Source of the DNA: Mucidula mucida
Taxonomy: Eukaryota; Basidiomycota; Agaricomycetes; Agaricales; Physalacriaceae
NCBI GenBank assembly: GCA_015501055.1
Contig: JADNYV010000032.1
Span: 239,338 to 303,337 of the forward strand
DNA length: 64,000 nucleotides
Direction of reading: 5' to 3'
Shown: in pieces, positions 1-10,389 of the stretch
Numbering within the stretch: the first letter of the stretch is position 1
Layout: each line of letters starts with the position of its first letter
Translations under genes and position numbers: made by a program
The notes under the pieces: generated by a model
The model's database searches: none
Told to the model about the DNA's origin: nothing
Seen by the model: only the letters and a program-made list of their open reading frames with translations

Positions 1-33
1 CAAGCTCAAGGTTGTGCACCTTTCGATTAGCAT

Positions 34-117
34 GCATTAATGGGGTAGTGGTAACCTGGGTCGTTGCCATCTGCATGTACAGTCGACCCGCCGGGGGTTC
101 AATTCCCCCTTAATGCA
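34..117 (+). tRNA. tRNA-Gly (GCC anticodon) with 13-nt intron
   Basis: The 7-bp acceptor stem pairs 34-40 with 110-116, with A117 as discriminator. The D arm is 43-57. The anticodon stem is 59-63/84-88. The T stem is 93-97/105-109 with loop TTCAATT. The anticodon loop region is 20 nt rather than 7. Placing anticodon GCC at 66-68 and a 13-nt intron at 70-82, directly after position 37, restores a standard 71-nt tRNA. Introns at that position are the normal eukaryotic nuclear type removed by the tRNA splicing endonuclease. Confidence 0.93.
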
Positions 118-962
118 TAGAAATGACAGTTGTACTACATTTTTATTTTACTCGAAGAATGAGCTTAGGGTGGCGCAGTATTAAACAAACCTCCGCTGCC
201 CGGTGGTATCGATACCAACACAGGAAGCCCATCTTTTGAAAAAGGCGCAATCAAGGCCGGCCCGTGACTTCCGATCGAAAATCAACTCTCACGTTCACTT
301 CGTACTAGAGTTTATTTTTCTCGTTTCATGACCGAATTGTAGATCGTTACACTCCTTCGAAGTCGATGACATGAACTGCTTTGGTGCTGTCACTGTTGGC
401 CCGGTCGTTTGGAGCATTGCTGGAGCGGATATCGCGTCGGCCGCAGGACAGAACAAAAGGTTCGCTCACACCTACTGCGTTGCAGACCATTCCTCGCACA
501 CCGTCAGTACTGATGGTTCCTAAGGCTGCGCAGGGCGCATTGTTCTACGGGATAAGGAGGTTTAGCAAATAAAACTTGAAACTGGCGCCAAGGATCGTGA
601 TGCGTTCCTCGTAGAACTGATACCAACGGGCTTTTGATCGCCAATTTGTCGATTTCGCGCATGGCGGGCGAAGTTGTCAAACACCATAATGGATTGTGTA
701 TTGTACACGCCTCGGCTGATGAGATTTTGCCCACACTCGGATGCAGTCAATCTCGCGCTATTATGATGTCTGTCGAGGCTGGAAGAGAGGCGCTAGCGAA
801 AACAGGACCTTGGAGTGTTTCTTTGGCCTTGCGTTCGCCCATTTGCAATGCTATGCCACTGTCTGACCTGTTTCTCTCGAGCGTATGATTGGAGGTTGGC
901 CGCAGCGTAGGTCATGTTTCACAATCCTCTCAGAATTGGGCGATCAAATGGGCAACTACTCG
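118..962. other. Intergenic, no gene recognised
   Basis: About 850 bp between the tRNA and the first hydrolase-related sequence. Short open frames exist at 381-572 and 634-888, but neither has a recognisable domain or convincing splice partners. I see nothing in it that I can support as a gene. Confidence 0.6.
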
Positions 963-1058
963 ACATATTGATTCATCATTCTCTAGAGCCATGCTCCATT
1001 TCGCTTTGTCTTTTATTTTGTTTCTAGTCTTCGTCTTTGCGACTTTGAAGCGCGATGA
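963..1058 (+). pseudogene. 5' stub of a serine hydrolase gene (leader plus signal peptide only)
   Basis: An ATG at 991 opens a short hydrophobic peptide that ends in the motif TLKRDD. This closely resembles the signal peptide and KRDD junction of the hydrolase genes at 1209 and 7988. The leader just before it (GATTCATCATTCT) also matches the leader of those genes. The similarity stops abruptly and passes into the promoter of the hydrolase gene at 1209. A comparable fragment (7762-7831) sits upstream of the second copy. The simplest reading is a leftover 5' end of a deleted tandem copy; a chance likeness in so short a piece is possible. Confidence 0.5.
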
Positions 1059-1208
1059 TATTCAAGGTGGGCGATGCTCAATGTCTGAGTCTTACAGTAC
1101 ACTTGTTGCTGTGTTTCGACGCTCACTCATAGGAATGCGCAGTGTTTCGAAATCACTCTCGAGCTATAAAATGGCCAATAAACCACAGACACATCATTCT
1201 AACCTGCG
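1059..1208 (+). promoter_or_regulatory. Conserved promoter of the serine hydrolase family, TATA at 1164
   Basis: About 150 bp upstream of the ATG is shared with the copies at 7988 and about 43909, with only scattered differences. The shared stretch includes GGAATGCGCAGTG and a TATA element (CTATAAAAT at 1164-1172, 45 bp before the start codon). The homologous TATA elements lie at 7943-7951 and 43863-43871. Conservation of the element and its spacing supports a real core promoter. Confidence 0.7.
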
Positions 1209-3095
1209 ATGCTCTCTTTCACCATTCTTCTTCTACTATTTTCAAGCATCGTTTCTGCATTGCCTTCAACTCCTTTGAAGCGCGATGACAGTTCACTTCT
1301 CACGTCGGACATCGACGAATTCATTCAATCTGTTCTCACTGACTGGGGCACGCCTGGTGGTGTCTCCGTTGCGGCTGTCCTCATGAACGAGGACGGCAGC
1401 TGGACCGTCGACACCAAGGGCTACGGTAACGCGACGGCAGATGGTACACTCATCGATTCCGACACCATGCTCTGCATCGGCTCTAATTCAAAGGTACTCG
1501 TCCATCAATCTGTTTTCTGGACGCCTCAGACTGACATAAGAGTATCATCTCAGCAATACAATGCCATTTCTACCGGACTTTTACTTTCAAACAAATCGCT
1601 TGAGCCCCGTCTCACGACTACGACAAAAATGTCGTCTATATTTCCCGGCTCGTGGGCGCTCATGAATGACTTTGCTACTGCAGAGAGCACCATGATAGAT
1701 CTCTTCAGTCACCGCACCGGCGTTCCGCGCCACGATAACATGTACTCTCTCGATGACACCGTCGACGACCTGGTTCGTCGTCTCCCTCCCTGCCCTCTGC
1801 CTATTGTATTAACTCGTAATTTGCAGTTAAACAGAGTCAAGTATCTGAAGCCATCTCTCCCGTTCCGCGACCAATACCAGTACAGCAACATCATGTACGC
1901 GATCATGTCACATCTCCCAACCGCCCTCCTTCCTTCGAAAATCCCTTTTACGCGATATGTCAAGCAGCATATTTTTGATCCTCTTGGACTGAGTGCGACC
2001 TACTCGCCCATGGTGGCTGCACAGGGACATGTACTAGCACAAGGCTTTGGTAGGGACGGCGCCAATCGGACTGAAAACGTATTTGCTATGGGTACTCCGA
2101 GGGCTCTGGAATACTGGTCCAAGAACGTGACGGAAGATGGCAATGGTACGCCCCGCATACAATCAGATCACCAAATTCTAATCCTCTGGTCAGCGATGTC
2201 CGGTGCGGGTGGCATCATCATGCACGCGAATGATGTCGCCGTCTGGCTTCAGACATTACTTTTACAAGGAGCCAATCCGAAGACGGGGGAACAAGTTATT
2301 CCGGCTGAAGTCTTGAAATCAACATCGACAGGTGTCTCTGTGGTCCCCGAAACACCCCCCGGGACAGAGTATGTCCTTGGCTCATATTAAAATTACGCCA
2401 TGCTCAAGCGCATTTGTAGCACTCCTCTATTATACGGGGCCGGTCAAGAAATAGGCACCTACGGAGGCTATCGTACGTGCTTGTTTCTCTCTCAAACTAC
2501 TTGTCTAACGGAGCGCTAGTCACTGTTGGACACGAAGGAGACGTGGCTGGCTTCCACTCGGCTATGATACGCGTCCCTTCCGCCAAACTCGCTGTCGCAG
2601 TCCTCACCAACGACGACACCTATGGCCCATCCTTCATACAAGTCATCAAGTACCGCATTTTGGATACCCTCCTCGGATTGAATCCCACTGACTGGAACAG
2701 CGTGTAAGTCGGTTCTTCCACTTTCCTTCACCAGTGCCTGATTGTCCTCGGATCGTCTTAGATACCAACAGACGGTTAAAGCAAAATACGCTGCGTCGCT
2801 TGCCGTCACACCTCCGCCTAGCAGCCCCTCCCCTCCTAGCGTAGCATACACGGAATTGGCTGGAACATACAGCAATGGTGCCTATGGCGAACTCGAGCTT
2901 TGCTACCTCTCCGATTCCTCCTCATGCCAAGACCTTCTCGCTGGTATTCCCAACGTTGATGACGAACGCCCGACGCTCGTCGCTCAATGGAACAAGCTTT
3001 GGGCCTCCCACGTCTTTATGCGCCACTTCGACGGGGACATCTGGATTCTCACTTTGTTGGACAAGGTGATAAGCCTTCCCGAACGTGCAATGTAG
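1209..3095 (+). CDS. Secreted serine hydrolase, class C beta-lactamase-like (copy A, C-terminally truncated)
   Basis: Predicted exons: 1209-1493, 1554-1772, 1827-2145, 2194-2368, 2420-2472, 2520-2703, 2762-3095, joined in frame to 522 residues. An N-terminal signal peptide is followed by a Kex2-type KR site (PLKRDD). The three serine-hydrolase motifs of the beta-lactamase/penicillin-binding family are present: SNSK with the nucleophile Ser at about residue 92, YSN, and HEG. The protein should be exported and act as an esterase, peptidase or amidase; the substrate is unknown. Compared with copy B (582 residues) it lacks the last exon: after LTLLDK the frame runs into a stop within what is an intron in copy B, and similarity ends just beyond. 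It may be non-functional. Introns 1-3 are 60, 54 and 48 nt, all multiples of three without stops. The central 749 bp is identical to copy B. Confidence 0.8.
1438..2186 (+). repeat. Identical tract between hydrolase copies A and B
   Basis: By direct comparison these 749 bases match 8217-8965 without a mismatch, introns included. The 229 nt of exon 1 before it carries about a dozen differences, and differences resume from 2187 onward. This mosaic suggests gene conversion. Confidence 0.75.
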
Positions 3096-3411
3096 GTTTC
3101 TGGTGTTGATCCCTTGAGTGTGCTCGAAGACAGTCGTCGACATAAGCAGCGAGTTGATAGTATTTTATTATCTCAAACCGATTTAGAAATCTAGATAAGG
3201 GTCAAAAAAGTGTTGAAGGCCTTGTATCCAGAGAACCAGAACCATGTACATTCGAGAGTCAAGGTATGACCCGTCAAAGTATGAACAACATGCGAGAAGA
3301 CAAACAGAAGGAAGGATAAAAATACAGAAACACAGTACGGGAAATTCAGAATTCTACATGATGCAACAAGACGATGACTTGATCTCAGAGCAGCCTAATA
3401 GTAATGGGATA
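3096..3411. other. Convergent intergenic gap
   Basis: The first few bases still resemble the last intron of copy B, then similarity is lost. No final exon like that at 9909-10109 can be found here. Nothing else is recognised between the two convergent genes. Confidence 0.6.
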
Positions 3412-5323
3412 TCAGGTAAGGCCACATTTCACCACCAAAAAACACGCACTGTAATCTAGATGCATGTGGTAAACCGCATCATAGAAGTCTCCAAACAATG
3501 AGTCAATCTCGAGTGGTAATAGCACTGAGGCCTGTCCTGCGCCTGGTGTGACATAAACATAGGTCACCTTCGTGATTCCACGCTCCTCAAACCAAGCCTT
3601 CCCGGCAGGCGAAACACCATGTTTGCTCGATATGCTCGCCTGGAATGTGATAGCATGATTTGCCTTGTCAATGTAGAATGAGTCGAACGTAGCAAAGTTT
3701 TTCTGAGTCGAATGGTAGTATGTGCCCGCGTCGAAGGGCTCCTGAACGGGCCAGCGCTCGAAGGAGCACTCCGGTACCGACGACACCCGGAAGCTCAATG
3801 GATTGTGATTCAGTATTCTGATGTCCTTTTTAGCAACAAGAAAGGTCGATGCTTCTTCCTCCACAGTTTTCCAGCTTCGACGAGTCTGCTTTGGCGTTGT
3901 AGCCCTTTGCTCGTCCGCAACCATCCGTCGAAGAGCCCAAGACCCACCACGTGTGATATCCTTATGGTATCGGCCGTTGAACAGCCCAGCAGCCACGAGC
4001 CTAGGACCAGGACTTGTAGAGCCCAAGTTGAACAGGAACCACTCCCTCTGCGCGCGGTCATAATTGTTGTCGATTCGACTAAGAAGTCTTTTGTGAAGAT
4101 GTGCGCTGGGCGAAGTAACTTGCCACATTGTTCGGTCTCGATCGTGAAGAGGTAAGAAGGTAAGAAGAAGATGACTAGTTGATTCGGGGATAAACAAAGA
4201 GGGTTCTTCATTCAAAGTGCTGCTGATGGAGTCGGGTCGTAAACGGCTTAGTGCATTTTGAAGCGCCGTCTCAAAATGGGGCATGCTTTGCGAAAATGAG
4301 TAGTTGTCGCGCGCGGAGCCTCCATAGAGGTTATAGAAATTGGCGATGGCTATTTCGTCACTAACACGGATCTGAAATTGATTTCTGCCAAAACTCAGTC
4401 AACATCAATACCTATATCAGCAGTCCAATGGAACTCACCCTGCAATAAGTTCACCACATTCCCAAGGCTTCATGACGAAGTATCGAGTGTCTCCTACTTT
4501 CTTTGTCCAATCCATCCTGGGTGCTCTTGGAGATGCAGCCTGTATGATGAAAAGGTCGTCGTCAATCAGTGCTTCGGGAATTGACGTGAAGCTTGCGGTT
4601 GAATCAACTAGACACCATGTGTCGTCAGGGAGGTACTGCTGTATTTCGGACCTGTCGAGCCGATCTATTTCGATAAGGTAGCCTTTGCCGTCCCTCCACA
4701 ATACCGCGGGCGTTCTAGCAACATATAGCGTCGGAAGTTTCGCCGCACACCTGAGGTGAAAGATTACCCATAAGAAGTAGGACTTTCCTGTTACTGAGCG
4801 CTCAGCCTAAATCCATGAACATAATGAGGACCGACTCCGACTCGCCTATTCCGGGAAGGCCTGTGAGAACCAGGCCGCCGTTGGTCGTGACACCGTCTTG
4901 CCCAAGGAAGGGATTCTGATAAGTAGCCATTTCAGACAAAGGCGGGTTATGAATCACGCCCAGATCGCCCGGTGCAGGCTCGTCGTCCGGGAGAAGAGGG
5001 GAATCGACATTCATGGCTGCCCCCGCGACGGTACTGATGGGACCGTTAATTCTTCAACGACAATTCAAAAACCGGAAATGGACTCGCCTGTTCCTGCATC
5101 TGCGTGTTTCCATTCGGTGTCGCGTCCACCGCAAAATTCCCAGTATGCTTTCATGATACTCCTGGCGTATCATGGTAGTGGCGAGACGTGTAGGGCCAGC
5201 TATAACCCATACACTTGTTGGTACGTCGACTGAGGCGCGGGGCTCGCCACGCTCGACAAGAGCCCGCTGTGGTATGTTGGGCTCGTCATATAGTGTACAT
5301 CTCCGAATGTACGGTCCCTCCAT
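3412..5323 (-). CDS. P-loop NTPase/nuclease effector-like protein, Crinkler-RHS type (paralogue X1)
   Basis: Predicted exons (minus strand): 5323-5088, 5051-4846, 4787-4439, 4384-3412, in frame for 587 residues. The start ATG (MEGPY) is shared with the tandem paralogue at 7590. A header region leads to NPFLGQ, then the Walker A loop GLPGIGKS. A central ATPase-like segment contains LWRDGKGYLI, the QYLPDDTWCLVDS block, DDDLFIIQAASP and KPWECGELIAG. The C-terminal half (YYHSTQKNFATFDSFYID, FQASIS, YVYVTP) resembles the restriction-nuclease-fold domain of Crinkler/retrotransposon-hot-spot proteins. By analogy such proteins act on nucleic acids or as secreted/intracellular effectors; this is inference. 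Intron 2 is GC-AG and splits Walker A between GIG and KS. The proposed 36-nt GC-AG intron 1 (5052-5087) is unusually short and uncertain. Confidence 0.62.
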
Positions 5324-5743
5324 GGGTGTGAGTTGGAAAGATCGAACGTAAGGTTAGGGTTTGTATTCCGAATTCGCCACGAGATCGCGGCGCGTCTGTC
5401 CCCATAAGTTTCAGAATTTGTCACAACGTTTGAAGTTGTTGTACTTGCTCTCCCTAAAAATCTACAACATGAATGGGACTTCAAACAGTCTAAATTGTCA
5501 TCCCTTCAATGCCCTCAAACCGTTGTCATTGGTCAAATGTATTTTCCTCAACTTTGTGCTGGATGCTTCTGTCAAAAATACAGACGGGGTAATGTAATGA
5601 TTATACGAGAACGGACATAGCTCTAAGCTATTACGGCGTCATGCAGGACCACGTCCAAATAGCTCTTCCGAGTCGGACGACCTCGTTCGTGATCGGACCA
5701 TCCGATCAGACACATCACGCTGTTCAGTGTTCACTGGGCACCA
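5324..5743. other. Intergenic, upstream region of X1
   Basis: Contains a TAAGGTTAGGGTTT motif at 5349-5362 shortly upstream of the X1 start, also present before the X2 start. The 3' end of X2 lies at 5744. No gene is seen in this stretch. Confidence 0.6.
5349..5362 (-). promoter_or_regulatory. Telobox-like motif upstream of X1
   Basis: On the coding strand this reads AAACCCTAACCTTA, 26 to 39 nt before the X1 ATG. The same 14 bases occur at 7625-7638, 35 to 48 nt before the X2 ATG. Shared ancestry of the paralogues can explain it, but surrounding bases have diverged more, so it may be a binding site or 5' UTR element. Confidence 0.4.
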
Positions 5744-7590
5744 TCATGAACCATAAGCTAAACGCATACAGTATACGCAATCAAAATACCCATCGATGTG
5801 CGAGCCGACTTCCAGGGGCAATGCTACTTCCTCCTCCTCCTCCTCCTCCTCCTGCTCCGGTGTAACACAAACGTAGGTCACTTGGTGAATCCCGCGCTCC
5901 TCAAGCCAAGCCCTCCCCGATGGCTCGTGCCGCCTCGAAATACTTGCCTGAAACACAATAGCATGTCCAATCCCATCAACAAAAAAGGCATCAAAAGCAG
6001 TAACCTTGCGCTGGGTGAGGTGGTAGTACACCCCCACAGAGAGGGGCTCGTCAACGGGCCAGGTGCGCTGCGGCACTGATGAAGGCCTTAGAAAGCGCCA
6101 CGGCTTGCGGTCGGCTACGCTGATTCCTTTGTTAGCGATGAGGAATTTGCGTGCCCCTTCTTCAACAGTTCTCCAATTCTGATTTCCGCTTCGGGGTTCC
6201 ATCCGGCGAAGACTCCAGGACCCACCATGGATGATATGCTTGTGGTAGAACGAATCAAACAGGCGAGCTGCTACAGCCTTCGAACCGGGAGTTGAGACGT
6301 CCAGATGAAAATCAAACCACTTTTGCTGAGCCCGTTTGGAGTTTTTGTCTAGCTTATTCAAAAGTCGTCGATGAAGATGTGGGCTCGGAGAATCGACCTT
6401 CCATACTGTTCGTTTTCGATCGTCGAGAGGTAAGAATGAGAGGAGGAATGACTCGTAGAGCACACATGCATCGCATGGTTGAAGGACAAGAGCGTGGTGT
6501 ATGGCATTAGTTTGGAGACAATACAATCCCCGTATGACACGCGGCTCTAGATCTGTCGCGTTGTAGGCATCACGGGCGCAGCCGCCGTAGAGGTTGTAGA
6601 AGTCGGCTAGTTGCGTTTCATCGAAACGGGCATGGTGCATGTCCTGGCATTGGTAACTGTACTTTCTGGTATCAAGAACAATGTCTGTCGATAGTTCAAG
6701 GTCACATACCCAGCAATGAGTTCCCCGCAATCCCACGGCTTCATGATGAAGTAGCAAGTCCCAACAACCTTTCTCATCCACTCCATCCGTCGGTGTGCTC
6801 CTGGCGATGCAGACTGTATGATAAAGAGGTCATCATCAATTAACGCTTCCGGCATCGCCGCGTTCGAACCAACTAGACACCATGTATCGTCAGGAAGGTA
6901 TTGCCGCATTTCAGACCTGTCGAGGTGATCCACGTCGATGAGGTACCCTTTTCCGTCCCGCCACAATACTGCGGGGGATGTAATGCAGTTTAACGTCGGA
7001 AGTCCTGCCGAGCATCGGAGATTGAACATCACCCACAACAAGGACGACTTTCCTTAAGGTACTAAGTGCTCAACCGGAATTCATGAGACTGATGAGAACC
7101 GACTCGCCTATTCCGGGAAGGCCAGTGAGCACCAGTCCGCCAGCGGTTGTGACGCCCTCTTTCCCAATGAAGGGATTCGGATATACAGTCATCTCAGCCA
7201 GAGGTGGTGCATGAACCACACCGAGGTCACTCGGAGCAGGCATATCGTCCAGGTACCAGTCAGATAGATCGACGTCTTCCACGTTGTTTGTACGCATGCG
7301 GGACCGTTGATCCTTGAACAATTGTTAGGAAACCAGAAGATAACTCATCTCGGTCTGCGTACGCCAGTTTTCATTTGGTGCTGTATCCACCGCAAGATCC
7401 CGAGCATGATTTCATGATACTCCTGGCGTATCATAGTTGTCGAATGACTAGAGAGGCCAGAAATGAACCATATACTGGACGGTACGTCGATCTCTGCGCG
7501 AGGCTCGCCACGCTCGACGAGAGCCCGTTGCGGTGTTGCGGGCTTGTCATATTTTGGACATTGACATTGCTGAATATACGGTCCCTCCAT
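5744..7590 (-). CDS. P-loop NTPase/nuclease effector-like protein, Crinkler-RHS type (paralogue X2)
   Basis: Predicted exons (minus strand): 7590-7363, 7312-7108, 7052-6710, 6656-5744, in frame for 562 residues. The order matches X1: header, NPFIGKEGVTTAGG, Walker A GLPGIGKS, LWRDGKGYLI, QYLPDDTWCLV, DDDLFIIQSASP, KPWDCGELIAG. The nuclease-like C-terminal region has VYYHLTQRKVTAFDAFFVD, FQASIS and YVCVTP. A run of glutamates encoded by a CTC repeat (about 5832-5855) follows YVCVTP. Intron 2 (7053-7107) is a GC-AG intron between GIG and KS of the P-loop. If it is retained, the reading becomes GIGES and terminates soon after. Family assignment rests on motif order recalled from Crinkler/RHS-type proteins of fungi; biochemical role is inference. 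X1 and X2 are tandem paralogues, clearly diverged from each other, unlike hydrolase copies A and B. Confidence 0.68.
7053..7107 (-). other. GC-AG intron splitting the Walker A motif of X2
   Basis: On the coding strand the exon ends GGAATAG, then GCGAGT begins the intron, which ends CTTAAG before GAAAGTCG. Splicing gives G-I-G-K-S-S. No GT donor gives an open, conserved join. The homologous intron of X1 is 4788-4845 with the same AATAG/GCGAGT donor. Confidence 0.75.
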
Positions 7591-7987
7591 GTGGAACTTG
7601 GCCGTGAGTAGCAAAGACTGAATATAAGGTTAGGGTTTAGTGCGAGGCCAAATCCGAAAAATGGAATCGATACCCCCTTAGTCAGCAATGAGGTCATCAA
7701 GTGTTGCCGCGGTCCGACTTCGTTCGGCTCGGTCAGGTTCTGACCGGTTTAGGTTATTGCCCAAATTCGCTTGTTCTTTCAACGTATTGTTTTTGGGCTT
7801 CGTCTCTGCGACTTTGAAGCGCGAGGATAAGGTATACACTTTCAAGGCAGGCGATGCTCAATGTATTAGTCCTACAGTACACTTGCTGCTGTGTTTCGAC
7901 GCTCACCATAGGAATGCGCAGTGTTTCGAAATCACTGTCGCGCTATAAAATGGCCAGAAAACCACAGCTCCATCATTCTTACCTGCG
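7591..7987. promoter_or_regulatory. Divergent intergenic promoter region of X2 and hydrolase copy B
   Basis: Holds the telobox-like motif at 7625-7638 for X2. It also holds a hydrolase 5' stub at about 7762-7831 (similar to 963-1058 but without an ATG) and the conserved hydrolase promoter with TATA at 7943-7951. Confidence 0.6.
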
Positions 7988-10109
7988 ATGCTCTCTTTTT
8001 CCGTTCTTCTTCCATTATTTTCGAGCATCGTTTCTGCATTGCCTTCAACTCCTTTGAAGCGCGATGACAGTTCACTTCTCACGTCGGACATCGACAAATT
8101 CATTCAATCTGTTCTCACCGACTGGGGTACGCCTGGTGGTGTCGCCGTAGCGGCTGTCGTCATGAACGAGGACGGCAGCTGGACCGTCGACACCAAGGGC
8201 TACGGTAACGCGACGTCAGATGGTACACTCATCGATTCCGACACCATGCTCTGCATCGGCTCTAATTCAAAGGTACTCGTCCATCAATCTGTTTTCTGGA
8301 CGCCTCAGACTGACATAAGAGTATCATCTCAGCAATACAATGCCATTTCTACCGGACTTTTACTTTCAAACAAATCGCTTGAGCCCCGTCTCACGACTAC
8401 GACAAAAATGTCGTCTATATTTCCCGGCTCGTGGGCGCTCATGAATGACTTTGCTACTGCAGAGAGCACCATGATAGATCTCTTCAGTCACCGCACCGGC
8501 GTTCCGCGCCACGATAACATGTACTCTCTCGATGACACCGTCGACGACCTGGTTCGTCGTCTCCCTCCCTGCCCTCTGCCTATTGTATTAACTCGTAATT
8601 TGCAGTTAAACAGAGTCAAGTATCTGAAGCCATCTCTCCCGTTCCGCGACCAATACCAGTACAGCAACATCATGTACGCGATCATGTCACATCTCCCAAC
8701 CGCCCTCCTTCCTTCGAAAATCCCTTTTACGCGATATGTCAAGCAGCATATTTTTGATCCTCTTGGACTGAGTGCGACCTACTCGCCCATGGTGGCTGCA
8801 CAGGGACATGTACTAGCACAAGGCTTTGGTAGGGACGGCGCCAATCGGACTGAAAACGTATTTGCTATGGGTACTCCGAGGGCTCTGGAATACTGGTCCA
8901 AGAACGTGACGGAAGATGGCAATGGTACGCCCCGCATACAATCAGATCACCAAATTCTAATCCTCCGGTCAGCGATGTCCGGTGCGGGTGGCATCATCAT
9001 GCACGCGAATGATGTCGCCGTCTGGCTTCAGACTTTACTCCTACAAGGAGCCAATCCGAAGACGGGGGAACAAGTCATTCCGGCTGAAGTCTTGAAATCA
9101 ACATCGACAGGTGTCTCTGTGGTCCCCGAAACATCAGTGCCCCCCGGGACAGAGTATGTCCTTGGCTCATATTAAAATTTCGCCATGCTCAAGCGCATTT
9201 GTAGCACTCCTCTATTATACGGGGCCGGTCAAGAAATAGGCACCTACGGAGGCTATCGTACGTGCTGGTTTCTCTCTCGAACGACTTGTCTAACGGAGCG
9301 CTAGTCACTGTTGGACACGAAGGAGACGTGGCTGGCTTCCACTCGGCTATGATACGCGTCCCTTCCGCCAAACTCGCTGTCGCAGTCCTCACCAACGACG
9401 ACACCTATGGCCCATCCTTTATACAAGTCATCAAGTACCGCCTTTTGGATGTCCTACTCGGATTGAATTCCACTGACTGGAACAGCGTGTAAGGGGTTCT
9501 TTCAACTTTGATTCACCAGTGCCTGATTGTCCTCGGATCGTCTTAGATACCAACAGACGGTTAAAGCAAAATACGCTGCGTCGCTTGCCGTCACACCTCC
9601 GCCTAGCAGCCCCTCCCCTCCTAGCGTAGCATACACGGAATTGGCTGGAACATACAGCAATGGTGCCTATGGCGAACTCGAGCTTTGCTACCTCTCCGAT
9701 TCCTCCTCATGCCAAGACCTTCTCGCTGGTATTCCCAACGCTGGTGACGAACGCCCGACGCTCGTCGCTCAATGGAACAAGCTTTGGGCCTCCCACGTCT
9801 TTATGCGCCACTTTGACGGGGACACCTGGAATCTCACTTTACTGGACAAGCGGGTAAGCGTGCAATTGTAGTTTTCAGACTCAGAGTTTGACGAGAACGC
9901 GTGCCTAGCCCATTTTGGATCCAGCTAGTGGCCAACGAACTGGCGAATTTTGGGTCAGTGGTCGGGGAAGCTACACTGCTCAATTTGCTGTTGACGGAAG
10001 CGGTAACGTTGGCTTTGGGATACTGGGTGGGTTCTGGGGCGCGTCTGTTGAGCCCACCGGGGACTCTGTTGAAGCTTCGAGCGAAGTTTGGTTTGAAAAG
10101 AGTGTTTGA
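7988..10109 (+). CDS. Secreted serine hydrolase, class C beta-lactamase-like (copy B, full length)
   Basis: Predicted exons: 7988-8272, 8333-8551, 8606-8924, 8973-9153, 9205-9257, 9305-9488, 9547-9853, 9909-10109, summing to 1749 nt (582 residues). A signal peptide and KR processing site precede the catalytic domain. The catalytic motifs are SNSK (Ser about residue 92), YSN (about 187-189) and HEG (about 357-359). A C-terminal beta-rich extension with repeated G and F (GNVGFGILGGFWG) ends in EVWFEKSV. This is the only one of the three family copies in the window that looks complete. It should be an extracellular serine hydrolase of the beta-lactamase/transpeptidase-like superfamily; substrate unknown. 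Introns 1-3 are in-frame and stop-free, so intron retention would still be translated. Confidence 0.85.
8217..8965 (+). repeat. Identical tract between hydrolase copies B and A
   Basis: Partner of 1438-2186. Flanking differences include a 6-bp indel near 9134 and several substitutions in the following intron. Confidence 0.75.
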
Positions 10110-10389
10110 AATGTTTAGTGATTTGCTTTTTGTTCGGTATTTAGTAGTCAATCCTTCAATACGACTGGACACTTCTTGAACATGCGTTCTTTTTTAGACT
10201 CGAATCTCCAGGACTTTCTGAAGTGCCACCGTCCGATGGGTCAATGGGTTCATAAAGAATAGTATACAATATATTAGAGTCTAGATGGTGAGTGTAATGA
10301 GCATCAATGTACTTGTACGTGCTATAGTCTATCAGTGTCTAGCTACTCAGATCAATAACAACTGTATGTAAGGGTATATATTAAATAAG

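Noticed and set aside
5832..5855. CTC triplet run as a microsatellite locus
   Set aside because: It lies inside X2 and simply encodes a short poly-Glu stretch.
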